Assembly: GCA_039621445.1 (NCBI GenBank)
Contig: CP154956.1
Location: 26,457,744-26,521,743, forward strand
DNA from: Euglena gracilis
Taxonomy: Eukaryota; Euglenida; Euglenophyceae; Euglenales
Length of the DNA: 64,000 nucleotides
Direction of reading: 5' to 3'
The position numbers were made by a program, and so were the translations under genes. Positions 54,007 through 64,000 of this stretch are shown piece by piece (position 1 is the stretch's first letter; each line of letters opens with the position of its first letter). Under the pieces are notes generated by a model, which was not told the origin of the DNA, ran no database searches, and was given only the letters and a program-made list of their open reading frames with translations.

Positions 54007-54860
54007 GTGCTCGCACTCCTGGAGCAGCTGCTGCAGACGCCGGGTTTGCACGTCCTGCGAGGGGGTGCGGTCTGCAACCCGGGGGTGCTGCAGGGGGAAC
54101 GTGCCCAGAGGCGGATTCTGAGGCAGCGTTTGGCAGATTAAGCTGCCGCAGCTTTCTCTTTCGACCATTTTTGGCGCCTTGCATTGGCAGTCGGCTCTGT
54201 TCATGGGATTATGGGGGGGTTGTAACACGACACGCTCCTGATGTGGGGTTGAGCATGGATACAGGTCTCTGTTAGAAGAAGGAGGTTGTGCAAACACAAG
54301 TTGTGAAATCATGGAGACAAAGTTTGCTTGAGACCTTGGAAAAATGCAAATTGTTTGGTTGCCCCAAACCTCAATGTGGTGGTCCTATTTGGGGAAAGGG
54401 GCTGGATTTCTTGGTAACTGGGATGAATTTTCGGCCAAAAAAACCACCAACGACCAAGTCAGCACCAAGACAATCAGTCACCGCTTTCCTGACGCAAAAC
54501 TATGGCAGTGTTCTCAGTGTATTTATTTATTCTCAATTCCCCAAAGCATACAATATGGTATTCATTTGGCATGCGAGGAGTCTATTCGCTTGCCCTTCGA
54601 GGCAGTGGTGTGGACAAAATTCCACACCACACACAAGGGGTTGCCCTCAAAACCCTCAACACCGCTAGGGGGACCACCTCCTGCATGTTCACTTTGCTCT
54701 GCGTCGCCTTCTTTGCCTTCAGGGCGATCTGCAGCTGCTGCAGCTGCTGCTGGTGGTGCCTGTTGGCCTGGCGTGCGGCGTGCAGCAGCTCCGTGTTGTG
54801 CGGGTCCTCCTCGGCCTTCGCCCTCGCCTCCGCGAGCTGCTGCGCCCGCGCCTTTTGTGT
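54007..54860 (-). CDS. Putative two-exon coiled-coil segment next to a TG microsatellite
   Basis: Exon 54,678-54,860 reads QQLAEARAKAEEDPHNTELL, then NRHHQQQLQQLQIALKAKK. Exon 54,007-54,054 reads DVQTRRLQQLLQECEH. Both are phase 0 and both have AG/GT borders (GCGGAG, GTGGTC; CCTCGCAG, GTCCGC). The first exon starts just downstream, on the minus strand, of a CA repeat, so the microsatellite sits where the branch point and polypyrimidine tract would be. Strong coiled-coil character. Phase to the neighbouring exons is not resolved. Confidence 0.55.
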
Positions 54861-54868
54861 CTCCGCGT

Positions 54869-55085
<217 letters not shown>

Positions 55086-55312
55086 CAGGGAACATGTGTT
55101 ATGCCAGGAGAGACGACACGCAGTTGGCTCGGATGACCAAGAAAACTGCTGAGCTATTCCAAGCTCTGTCAGACTGGGGGGGTCACTGCACGGATGGAGC
55201 CTTCTCAGTCCAACTCGGCAAATGCCTTGCTAAAAGCGGTGAATCGCAGCCACACACGGACAATTGTATTGGCAGACAAAACCGTCCCGGAATGGGGTGC
55301 ATGGGGGCGTAC

Positions 55313-58300
55313 CGCTGGATGTCCCGGCGGTGCTTCGGCAGCTCCGCCATCCACTTCCCCAGTGCCTCCAGCAGGGCTGACTTTGACCAACGGGGAGAGT
55401 TCTGAGGGTGCCCTGGGGGCACCTAGGCCGACAGACACCCCCCCCCTTCCCAGGGTCGGGTCCAGACACAACCCCCCCCCCCCAAATCCACCCCACCGTT
55501 CAGTCCACCTTGGTCTCCAGCTGCACCTGCACCACGTTGAGCTCCGACAGGAGGTGGCCTCAGGCACGGGCGGGGACCCCGAAGTGCAGTGGCCCCCATC
55601 TAAACCTTCACAAATGTGGTGGACACAACAACACATGCAAAGCAAAATAGCAATTGGGATGCAAGGATTAGATCAGGGATCCCCAGAAGTGAGGTAGGAT
55701 TGTGTTACAAATCGAAAAGAGACTTCACTGCAAACCCGAAGAACGTTCCGTAGCTTTTATATATGCAACGGTAATCGACTGTCAAACGATAAGAAAGAAT
55801 TGCAAGGAAAAATTGACAATTCCATCGTCAAGATTGTTTGGAAAATCTGAAACAGAGAGTTGATACAAAAGACATTTCTGAAACATGGGAAGGAGGGTGT
55901 GTGTATGTACAGGACGGAACTGAATAAAAAAAAATACCACAATTGTTGGGGAGTGTGGGGTACAGGTAATTGGTTGTCTTTTTGGGAGAAAATTGCCCAT
56001 ATCACAGCCCTGGATTGCTCAAGGTGCAAATGATCTGCTTCCACGCCTGGGTAGTCGATCCGACACTTCTCCGCAAATAATTCCTTGCGGACCTCAGGCT
56101 GCAGCATGGACAGGGACATTTCCCTCCCTGCCAATTCTTCTAATCACTGTTGAGTGGCTGAAACGAGAGCAAAACTCACCTGAACAAGGCTTTTCACAAC
56201 CAGAAAAATGCGGCCATATGAAGAGCCAGCGAAACGTCCTAGAGGTGGGATTTGGTAACATTTTGTGGCATGGAAGGGGAAAGAATTGCCAAAAATGCAT
56301 CTGCGTCACTGCAATCCTCCTGGTCGAAACTCACTCCATATCACATACGCCTCTCACATAGAGTTTCTACCCCAGCCCAGAAGAAAAAAGAATGCTGAAA
56401 GCCATCGAGACACCGTATCTGTGGGACGGCCACGCTTCAAGTTGTCGGCTTGCAGCTGCTTGGCCTGCGTCCGGACGTCCTGCAGTTCCTCATGTAGACG
56501 CTTGATGCGCCGCTGTTGTGCGCTGTCCTGCACAGCATTCGGGTTTGGGAAGCAGGGGGGTGCCCAGACCCCCATCTGGTCCAAACTTGGGGTGGAGAAC
56601 ATCCCACCTGCATTTGCGACGGCCGGTCTTTCAAATGCCACAGAGTTCCATTTTCATCAAATACATTTTCGCCAACTTTTTTGGGGGAAGTGTGAAAAAC
56701 ATGACGCTTGGTGCTCGGACTGGGACAAAACCTGCACATACCCACACATACCCCCCTGCCATTTACCCGAAAATCTCCCCTGCCCACCGACCCCCCCCCC
56801 CAAAAGGAATCGCCACAATCACTCCCACCCGATCATCCAACGTTCCGGCAGGGCTCCAACAGTACAAATCCACTGCCCGGCATTCAAACCACTGGGAGGG
56901 GGGGTGACGCAGGGAGGTAGTGGGCGGACGGTTCTGCGAGTAGTCGACACACCTCAGTGGCACCCGTGCTCACACTCTGCACCTTGGCGAGCAGGCGCCG
57001 GGCCTTGTCGGTGAGCCGCCCGACGTACCGCACCGCCGCCTCCCGGGAGGCCGGCAGGTTGGCCTGCCCCGGGCGGAACAAATGGGGCTCACCGGCGATG
57101 GCGGAAACGTGTGGGGGGGGATGGATTGCGAAAAGACGCGTCGCTTGATCGGCACGGGGGATTGCGTGCCGATTTATGGCGGGGAAAGAGTGTGGGCAAA
57201 AGAAGGGCAAATCACACCAACAGGAAGTGGAAACGACAGCAAAATTGGAAACGGCAATGAAGTTCTGAGGGTTGGATATAAAGGTAGGGGTCTGACCCCC
57301 CCATTCCGGTCCAGGAGTGTGGAGACGCTCCCCCTCCCTCCAGCACAGTGACACAGTCCGGGTGACTGATATTCGTCCCAGAGCGAAACGCCGGGCCAAA
57401 CCATTTACCCCCCCCAAATCTTCCGAAAACCCCATTTGGGACATTCTAGAAGAAAATTTGGTAAAATGCCAAAAGTTTCGACGCGAAGCGACGAAATGAA
57501 AATTTCACCTTTTTGGGGGGTCGTCCCGGGTGCCACCCCAGTATCGGTCTGGACACCCCTGGCAAGAGGAGAGGTCTGGACCCCCACCCCGGGTCCAGGG
57601 AAGGGGAGGGTGAGGAGACTCGCACCCCCCAAGGCAGACCAAGAGGGGAGGAAGGGTCACCGAGGGCGAAGCACAAACACCAAGTGAGGTCATGCCTGAT
57701 TTGCTGGGTTTTGAATGTGAATTTTTTTGGGACGGTTGGTCGTTTGTCGTTGCATTTTTGCTGGAGTTGGCTGGCTTGTCGGCACCAAACAGTTGAAGGT
57801 TACTGAGCACCAAAACGTGGCTGGTGTGAACAAAAAACTTCCAACTTTTGGGAGGGGAATTGATGAATATCTGTTGAATTGGTGTATATCTGTTGGAAGG
57901 GGAATTGATGTCTATATGTGTGTATACATGAACTTCTGATGTTATGTATTATGTTTATTGCAATGTCTGTACACATATTGATGTACGTTTAATATTTCAC
58001 ACATGGAAATTATTTGCGCAAACAAGGAAATACAAAATCAATTCCCCAAAATCAAAACGTGCAATGGGGGAAATTGTTTTGTTCACAAAATGACCTTTCG
58101 CTGACGATGGGACCTCAATGGGGGGGTCACACCTGCTGCTCCTGCAGGGAGGTCAGCTGCTGCCGCAGGTGGGCGTGAACGTCAGGCTGAATTTGCCCCC
58201 CAGGGTCTTGGAATTCCCTGAAAATGTCTGGGTTGGCAGGCCCCTCCGGGGGAGTCCCTGCTTGGTTAAAACCCCCCAAACAACCTGGCAGGCCCCTTGC

Positions 58301-61300
58301 TCCTGACAGCGCCCGAACAACTTGGCAGGGGGAGGGGCAGAAAAGGATGGTTCCAGTAACTTGGCATACCCCATTTTAAGGCAAGGTTCCTTGACAACGC
58401 TGAAAAAAAAAGGCCCCAATTACCTTGCGGGGGGGCAGGGCCAAAAGTTGGTTCCAATGACCTGGCACCCCACCAGGTTTTTTTGGGGGGGGGGGTTATG
58501 GACGAAAAGCCCCCGAAATGATGTTTTTTTTTTAGCTTCCAGTGCCTTTGGTGCCGGAAATGCCTTGGACGAGTGCCCAAGCACTTTTGGCCATGTGCCC
58601 TAAACCCCCTCAAAAATAACACTCGGGTCTCAATTTGGATCTGTTGCTGGAAATCTCCCCGGTCTCCAGGGGATTCTTTTTTTTCCTTTTCTTTTGGATT
58701 ATTTGTCTTTGACAACCAGGCCATTTTTTGCACCTAAGTTTTTTCACCGTCCCTGGCGCTTTGTTGTCCCTTGGTGCAGGTTGGGGCCTTCTTTTTCAGT
58801 CCCCCAACCCTAAATCCAGAGCGGCCTCCCCAAAAATCCCTGGGGGGCGTTCTTGAGGATGTTGCCACCGCCTTGGCCACCGCCAGCCTCGCGTCCCCCG
58901 TCGGCCAGGGCAGGTGGCGCATTTCATCGTCCCACGGTGAGCCGAGGGGACGTCGTCCCCCCCTGGACCCCAGCGCCAGCGCCGCCCCCTGCTGGGAGGG
59001 CCAGGGGTGGGTGCGGGGCCACAGCAGGGGGGGTAGGTGCCTGGCCACCCCTCCACGGCCAGATTTCCCATCTCGCAAAAGACTTTGGAAAAGGACCAGA
59101 GCGCCGGGGGGGGGGGGAGCCCGACCGCCCCGATTGAAGAAAAAAGAGGTTGGGGAGTGCCTGAGAGACAAATTGGAGGGGGTGGGACAACACCGGTTGG
59201 GGATGAAGCTGGCTTTGGTCATTGGATAAGAGAGAAAGTGAATAACGCAAGTTTAAAAAACATTAAAATGTCATTGGTAATAGACTTGGCATGAGAGAAA
59301 GGGAGGGATAGCGTTTGAGGGAGGCTTTTATGCCCAATGGAGTTGTGGCAAAAACATGAGGAGGGAAGGGGGGAACATCATTTTCCAACATCACCATCCC
59401 CTGGGTCTTTTTGTCCCATGTGCAGGCCTTAAAATGTCAATTTGGCTCAGTAAGCCCAAGGGGGTCCCTTGTTTGGGACACCTACCTGGTACGGGATCCC
59501 AGAGTGGGGGCCGCCTCGCGAAAATCCACCGCGGGGGCGTTCTTGAGGATGGTGACGTCGGTCCCGACCGTCTTGCCACCGCCAGCTGCGCTGCCATGTC
59601 GTTCTGCAAGCCAAAAGGTCGGCGGAGGGCGGTGGGGGGCCGACTTCCGTGCGGCCCGACCCTCCACAGCAACAGCGCAGCACATTTCATCGTCCCACAG
59701 AGTGAGCCGAGTGGATGCCCCCGGCCCAGCCAGCCAGCTGGAAAAGGTGCTGGTGGGGCCCCAAGGGGGGCGGGTCCAGGCGGCTGCCCTGGCTGACACC
59801 CAACGCCTAACAAAAAAGGCACAGATCTGGTCGGAGTTCTTCTCAATCAACACATTGAGCACCGAAAAATCTCACAAACGCCATTCTTTGCCCATTTGAC
59901 CATTTCTTTCCAAAGATCGGAAATTCCGAGAAATTTCAGCTCCAAGGGCTGAGCTGGCTCCAACTTCGGAGCCGGAGGAGACTCTAATCCCGGGGGGGGG
60001 GAGTCCGGCTGCAGCCGAAACCTTTCTCCAGCTTATAGCTCCGAGGAGGGATAAGAAATCCCCTGACACCAAACTCAGTTGGCAGCCAATGGCTAATGCC
60101 TGCAACGAGTTTGGAGACGCAAAGCAGTTTAGTGGTGGTGATCAAGTTGGTCGCACTTTTTTGTCATTGGCATGTCAGACAGAATATACATATTGACACA
60201 AGGCAAAAACAAATACACGACACTGGGCGATGGAAATGAAGAGAAAGGGAGGGATAGCGTTTTGAGGGAGGCTTTAACATCATTCAACATGGAAGTGCGT
60301 TTGGCAAAAGCTGCCTCAACTGACTTCGAGAGGGAGTTGTCCACTAAACAAAAAAAAACAAAAACAAAGTCATGGGAGGGAAACCAAGGGGGTCCCGCCC
60401 AAGCCATCATTTTTTCCAACGCGCATTCAAAAACCATAAAATAAAAAGGTAAACTGACGTAAACTACACCATGTACAAAACGGCATACCAAATGGGTGTC
60501 CACTTGCTCCAGGGCGTCCACCAACGCCTGCAGAAGCTCTGCTGGTACGCTGTGCATCCGCAGAGAGAGTTGGCCGAGCCCCCACTCATCAAGCGAAATC
60601 CACCGCGGCCTGGCCACTTGGATGGACTTCATGAGGTTCGGCCATCCCCCCCGACCCCCCGCCCCCCAAGAAAGAAAAAGCCCCCCCCCCCCCCGGGCCA
60701 CCCCCCCATCCCCCCGGCCCCCCCCCCCCCCCGTTGTTCCCCCCACCCCCCCCCCCCCCCCCCACCACAGGTAAGGGCCACCCCCCCCCCCCCCCCCCCC
60801 CCCCCAACACCCCCACCGCCCCCCATAAGTTTGACAGAAGCCTGGATGGGGGTGGCTTCCGCAAAAGAGGGGTGTTGGTGCACTTCTTCCTCCCCCTGAG
60901 CTGTGGATCACCAAATGGCGATTTTCAGCCCAGCGAAGTGCCGGCCCCAAAAAATACTTCCAGCGGATCTGCTCAGGTTTTTGGACCTGCACCAGGTTGG
61001 CCAGCGGTCTGTTCTGTTTGAAGCCCAGCCGCTGGCGAGGGCGGCGCTGTCAGGCACACCTCTCCGCGGCCCCGGCATCCTCGCCTGCCTGTTCCCCCGA
61101 ATCGGCGCTGGGGCCTGAGCCGAGCAGCAACAGAGGCTGGAGATCCCGCTGGGGACAACAATGAACCTCAATCTCACACTTAACACACAAACCCCCCAAA
61201 TATAAATCCCACCAAAAACAACACCCCCTTCTTGTAACCTTAATTGTGTTGGAAAAGCCTTTCGTAATTGACTTCAAAACCTCCACACGGTGGTACAGAC

Positions 61301-63878
61301 AATTGAAAGTCAGGCAAAAGGGCAGGGACCTCCAGAATACCATCTGGTGCTTCCACATGGGAAATGCGGCGGACAGGACAAATAATTTCGTGTATTTCGG
61401 AGTATTTCATTCATTCCTTGGGGTGCAAGCCAGGGGTAATCAACACCTTTCCCCTGGGTTTCACTCCCCAGAAAATTGTGAAGATCAACACTCGGAGAGC
61501 CGACATGTCACCAGCAGTTAAAAAAAAAACTTGGACCCCAACCATGAGAAACAAAAAGCCGGGAAAAGCTGAAAACCATGAAAAGGCTAAATTGCAAGAT
61601 CGGATGTCTCAGTCAAAATACTCAAAAGAATGAAAAAAATTAAGTGCACAATAAAATAAAGCAAAAATAAATGCAAAAAATAAATGCAAAAGGATTTCAG
61701 TTGCATGTAAATTCATTCATTAATTTCAGGATCCCTCCAGGATGTGAATGGAACATTATTGTCAAGCATCACAGTTTTGGACAACCATTCCTACTTTTTT
61801 AACCAAGAAACATAAAATCATAAAACACTGTCTGGCACATTTTATCAAAAAAAAAACTTTCAAAAATCCAGAGCATGAAAAAATTCAACACCAAAAACAA
61901 TCAAGTTGCAAACTTCCATGGCTGCACGATTCATCAGTTGAATGCCATTATTTCTCACTTTGCAACAACTTTAAACGGGAAATTGGTCCAAAATGTGGAT
62001 CGAGTTGCCAAAATAATCTAGTGGAAAATAAACAAGAAATAATTTCCCTGTGAGATGCAAAAAAAATATTAAAATTGAAAACTTCCCAAAAATTTTCACC
62101 ATTGAAAAAAAATAAAATTTCAATGGTTTTAAATGATGTAAAAAAGAAAACTCTGCCACTTGCATGTTTCCCCATCCCTGTCCCAGGGCGGTGACCAGCA
62201 TAGCGTACCAGTCTGCTGCGGTTGGCTTGCCCGCACCTCGGCAGGGGACTGCTGCCGCGCTTCGAGGTCCACGCTGCACAAGGAGCGGTGGTGGAAGGGC
62301 AGGTGTTGGGGGGGAGGTCACAGCAGCCGTAGGAACGCGGAGGCAAACTTGCTCTCGAAGCAAATACAATAACCTCCCTGTGAATCCCAGGAGTTAATGG
62401 GAAGTGCATTTGTTGGTCGGCTGGACAGAGACGAAAAGTTCATAGGTTGAGGTGATCATACATAAACCCAAAAATTGGTTATTTTAAATTGAACCCCAAA
62501 ATGGTCTGGAATGCATGTCGTATTTTTGGTGGCACTTGGTCCCCACCAATTGTCTTGCAACGGGGAGCAGGGTTCGATAAAAGGGCAGGTGGGGGAACCA
62601 CGTTTTGATCAGTGCTGAGCTCTTTGCGGACAACAATAAATGCACTCAAGTTTCAGGGTGATGGGCGGGCTAAATTTTAGGTCCCCAGTGATTTCCTTTA
62701 AGATCCCCACCGTTTTTGAAGAAATTTTGTGGCCAAATGGCCTGAAAACGACTGAATCAAAACAGAGGAAAATGACAGTATTTGGGGTGAACCATGAAAT
62801 GCCATAACTCAAACCAAGCATGGAGTGACAGAAAAATAAAAAAAACAGATTAGATATGGTGTTCCAAAGAATTCATTTTAAATCTCTGGACATTTCCTAA
62901 ATTTTGGCTGTTTTTGAGACATTTTTTGAGACAACAAAGATTTTAAAAAAAACCTTTTCGGCCCAAAAAATGGCCAAAAAAAAAACACCCCAAACGGTCG
63001 ATTTGGGCCACAAAAATGAGCCAGAGCATGATCCAGGCGCAGGGACGAGAGGGTGTCAAGGGAACGGTGAAATGCAGAGCTGGAAATGGAGGGGTTGGCT
63101 GACCCTATACCCAGTTTGGAGGCCTCACTGGCTGAATATCTTGCTCCTGGGCTGGGAAATAATAACTCAAAGAATGTTTGTCGTCAGAGATGGAAGAAAG
63201 GCTGCTGGTTGAACAGCCCTCCAGCTAAAGCAAAACGGATATTCTGACAAATTCCAAATCAAAGCTGGTTATATGCTTTGTTCATTTCCGACGTTTCTGG
63301 GATTTTCTGAGTCAATGAGGCTAAACCCCCCTCCCAAATAACCCCCCCCCCCCGAACACCCCCCCCTACGGCACCCCCCCCAGTTTTCCTTTGGTTTTCC
63401 ATTTCGCACACCCAATACAGCTCGGGGTAACCCCAGGTTGTAAGGGGGGGGTTAGGGCACCATTCCAGCCAAAGAACGCTCTCAGCACCCAAAACACCAG
63501 CTGGGGTCTGAAATGTTGACAACACACTTTGCACACACATGGGTTGGGAGAGGGAGAGTTGCAGCGCAAGCAACAGGAGCGGCCATCGCGGGTCAACAGC
63601 AAGACCAGCAGTCCCAATGCAAACTGATCGACACCTGGCCAATGAACGAAGACACCCCCAATGGCACCACGGGGTCGCGGGGTCAATGACTACTGGCGGG
63701 GGGGGGGGGGGGGGGAAGGGTGTCCAACCTGCAGACCTCCCCTAAACCTGTCCAACCGTGCAGGTCCAAATGTTTGACAACAATCCCCACAAAAATGGGT
63801 CTAAGGAGTCCCCCAAAGGGGGGAGTGCATGCGTCACACCTCTCTGCAGAGCTGGAATCATCGTCCAATCGCCTCAAC
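55313..63878 (-). CDS. Putative eight-exon host gene, Gln/Leu-rich coiled-coil protein
   Basis: Minus-strand exons, 5' to 3': 63,840-63,878; 62,209-62,273; 60,489-60,616; 59,530-59,603; 58,133-58,217; 56,974-57,063; 56,434-56,527; 55,313-55,376. All have AG acceptors and GT donors. All seven joints are phase-compatible with no stop codon. Readable blocks include RWISLDEWGLGQLSLRMHSV, AELLQALVDALEQVDTHL, HAHLRQQLTSLQEQQ, AAVRYVGRLTDKARRLLAKV, QRRIKRLHEELQDVRTQAKQ and LLEALGKWMAELPKHRRDI. The last four form a long predicted coiled coil. Introns are 446 bp to 1.6 kb. Both ends of the gene are missing: the start lies right of the window. I do not recognise the family. Confidence 0.6.
55500..55560 (-). 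CDS. Possible extra exon
   Basis: HLLSELNVVQVQLETK on the minus strand ends at a GTGGAC donor. It has coiled-coil character, but its phase does not fit the exon at 55,313 directly. It could be alternative or a false signal. Confidence 0.3.
56020..56110 (-). CDS. Possible extra exon
   Basis: LQPEVRKELFAEKCRIDYPG then VEADHLHLEQS on the minus strand follows CCATGCTGCAG. No clear donor. Kept as a candidate only. Confidence 0.3.
58850..59080 (-). other. Diverged duplicate of the 59.5-kb exon region
   Basis: WDDEMRHLPWPTGDARLAVA and TSSRTPPR here parallel WDDEMCCAVAVEG, AAQLAVARR and SSRTPPR at 59,530-59,710. The duplicate lacks a GT donor at the matching place (CAGGGATTT), so it is probably a dead exon duplicate lying within an intron. 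Confidence 0.4.
60640..60825 (+). repeat. C-tract block
   Basis: Several uninterrupted C runs of 10-25 bases, just upstream (minus strand) of the 60,489-60,616 exon. Pro and Gly ORFs over it are artefacts. Confidence 0.9.
61150..62155. other. A/T-rich intron-like stretch
   Basis: No ORF of interest; many A runs. It lies inside the predicted intron between the exons at 62,209 and 60,616. The G/C-rich block just before it (60,985-61,150) might hide another exon. Confidence 0.4.
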
Positions 63879-64000
63879 CTGCAACGCGCCAAAGCAAAGA
63901 GCCGCCCAGTCCCAATGCACCTCTGCTAGCTCCGCCAGTCTTCGTCACACTGGTAGCTTGCTCAACGGGAACGGGGGACCACTCTCAGCCAATGGGAACG

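Noticed and set aside
60471-60992. Pro-rich or Gly-rich proteins
   Set aside because: They arise from long C runs; only the 60,489-60,616 part fits a splice- and phase-supported exon on the minus strand.

Overview
This window is nuclear DNA of a eukaryote, most likely a unicellular alga or other protist with a large, transposon-rich genome. The evidence is GT-AG introns (45 nt to about 1.6 kb), an eEF1A gene fragment, a nuclear-type tRNA-His, poly(A)-tailed retroelement insertions with target-site duplications (TSDs), and many nested non-autonomous DNA transposons. No bacterial gene organisation is visible. I cannot name the species. No dinoflagellate spliced-leader sequence was seen, and an eEF1A gene also argues mildly against a dinoflagellate.

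Layout. From 0 to about 42 kb the sequence is a nested transposon landscape. Its backbone is at least seven decayed copies of a non-LTR retrotransposon with a WYLDDG-type reverse transcriptase, a C-x2-C-x8-H-x3-C zinc knuckle and a restriction-like endonuclease. The copies lie at 0.3-2.1 kb (-), 2.4-3.2 kb (-, 3' end only), 3.2-5.6 kb (+), 11.7-12.2 kb (+), 18.7-23.5 kb (-), 26.6-32.6 kb (+), 33.5-36.1 kb (+, 5' part inverted) and 41.2-42.2 kb (-). They have been hit repeatedly by other elements whose TSDs can be read exactly. These include a 2,432-bp pogo/Tigger-like transposon with a spliced transposase (19,855-22,286), MITEs with 8-, 7- and 5-bp TSDs, TA-flanked C-tract elements and fold-back elements. 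Other items are a tRNA-His (17,792-17,863), a tyrosine-recombinase-like gene inside a 3.2-kb inverted-repeat unit (14.3-17.5 kb), an eEF1A fragment (6.75-7.18 kb) and a dispersed repeat family with covarying hairpins.

From about 42 to 48 kb the sequence is mostly intergenic, with a 1,035-bp fold-back element that has an 11-bp TSD (43,833-44,867) and fragments of MITE families. From about 51 to 64 kb there are few transposons. A minus-strand host gene (or two) is inferred from short exons with canonical splice sites and compatible phases, encoding Gln/Leu-rich coiled-coil segments separated by introns of 0.4-1.6 kb.

The points most worth following up are two 2A-type ribosome-skipping motifs (GDVELNPGP, and GDIEPNPGP after a 1-nt frameshift) in and upstream of the restriction-like-endonuclease retroelement, a 499-bp insertion that with its 8-bp TSD keeps the host reverse transcriptase ORF open, a cluster of 16-bp palindromes at 8.7-11.4 kb, and hairpins conserved by compensatory changes in the dispersed repeat family.
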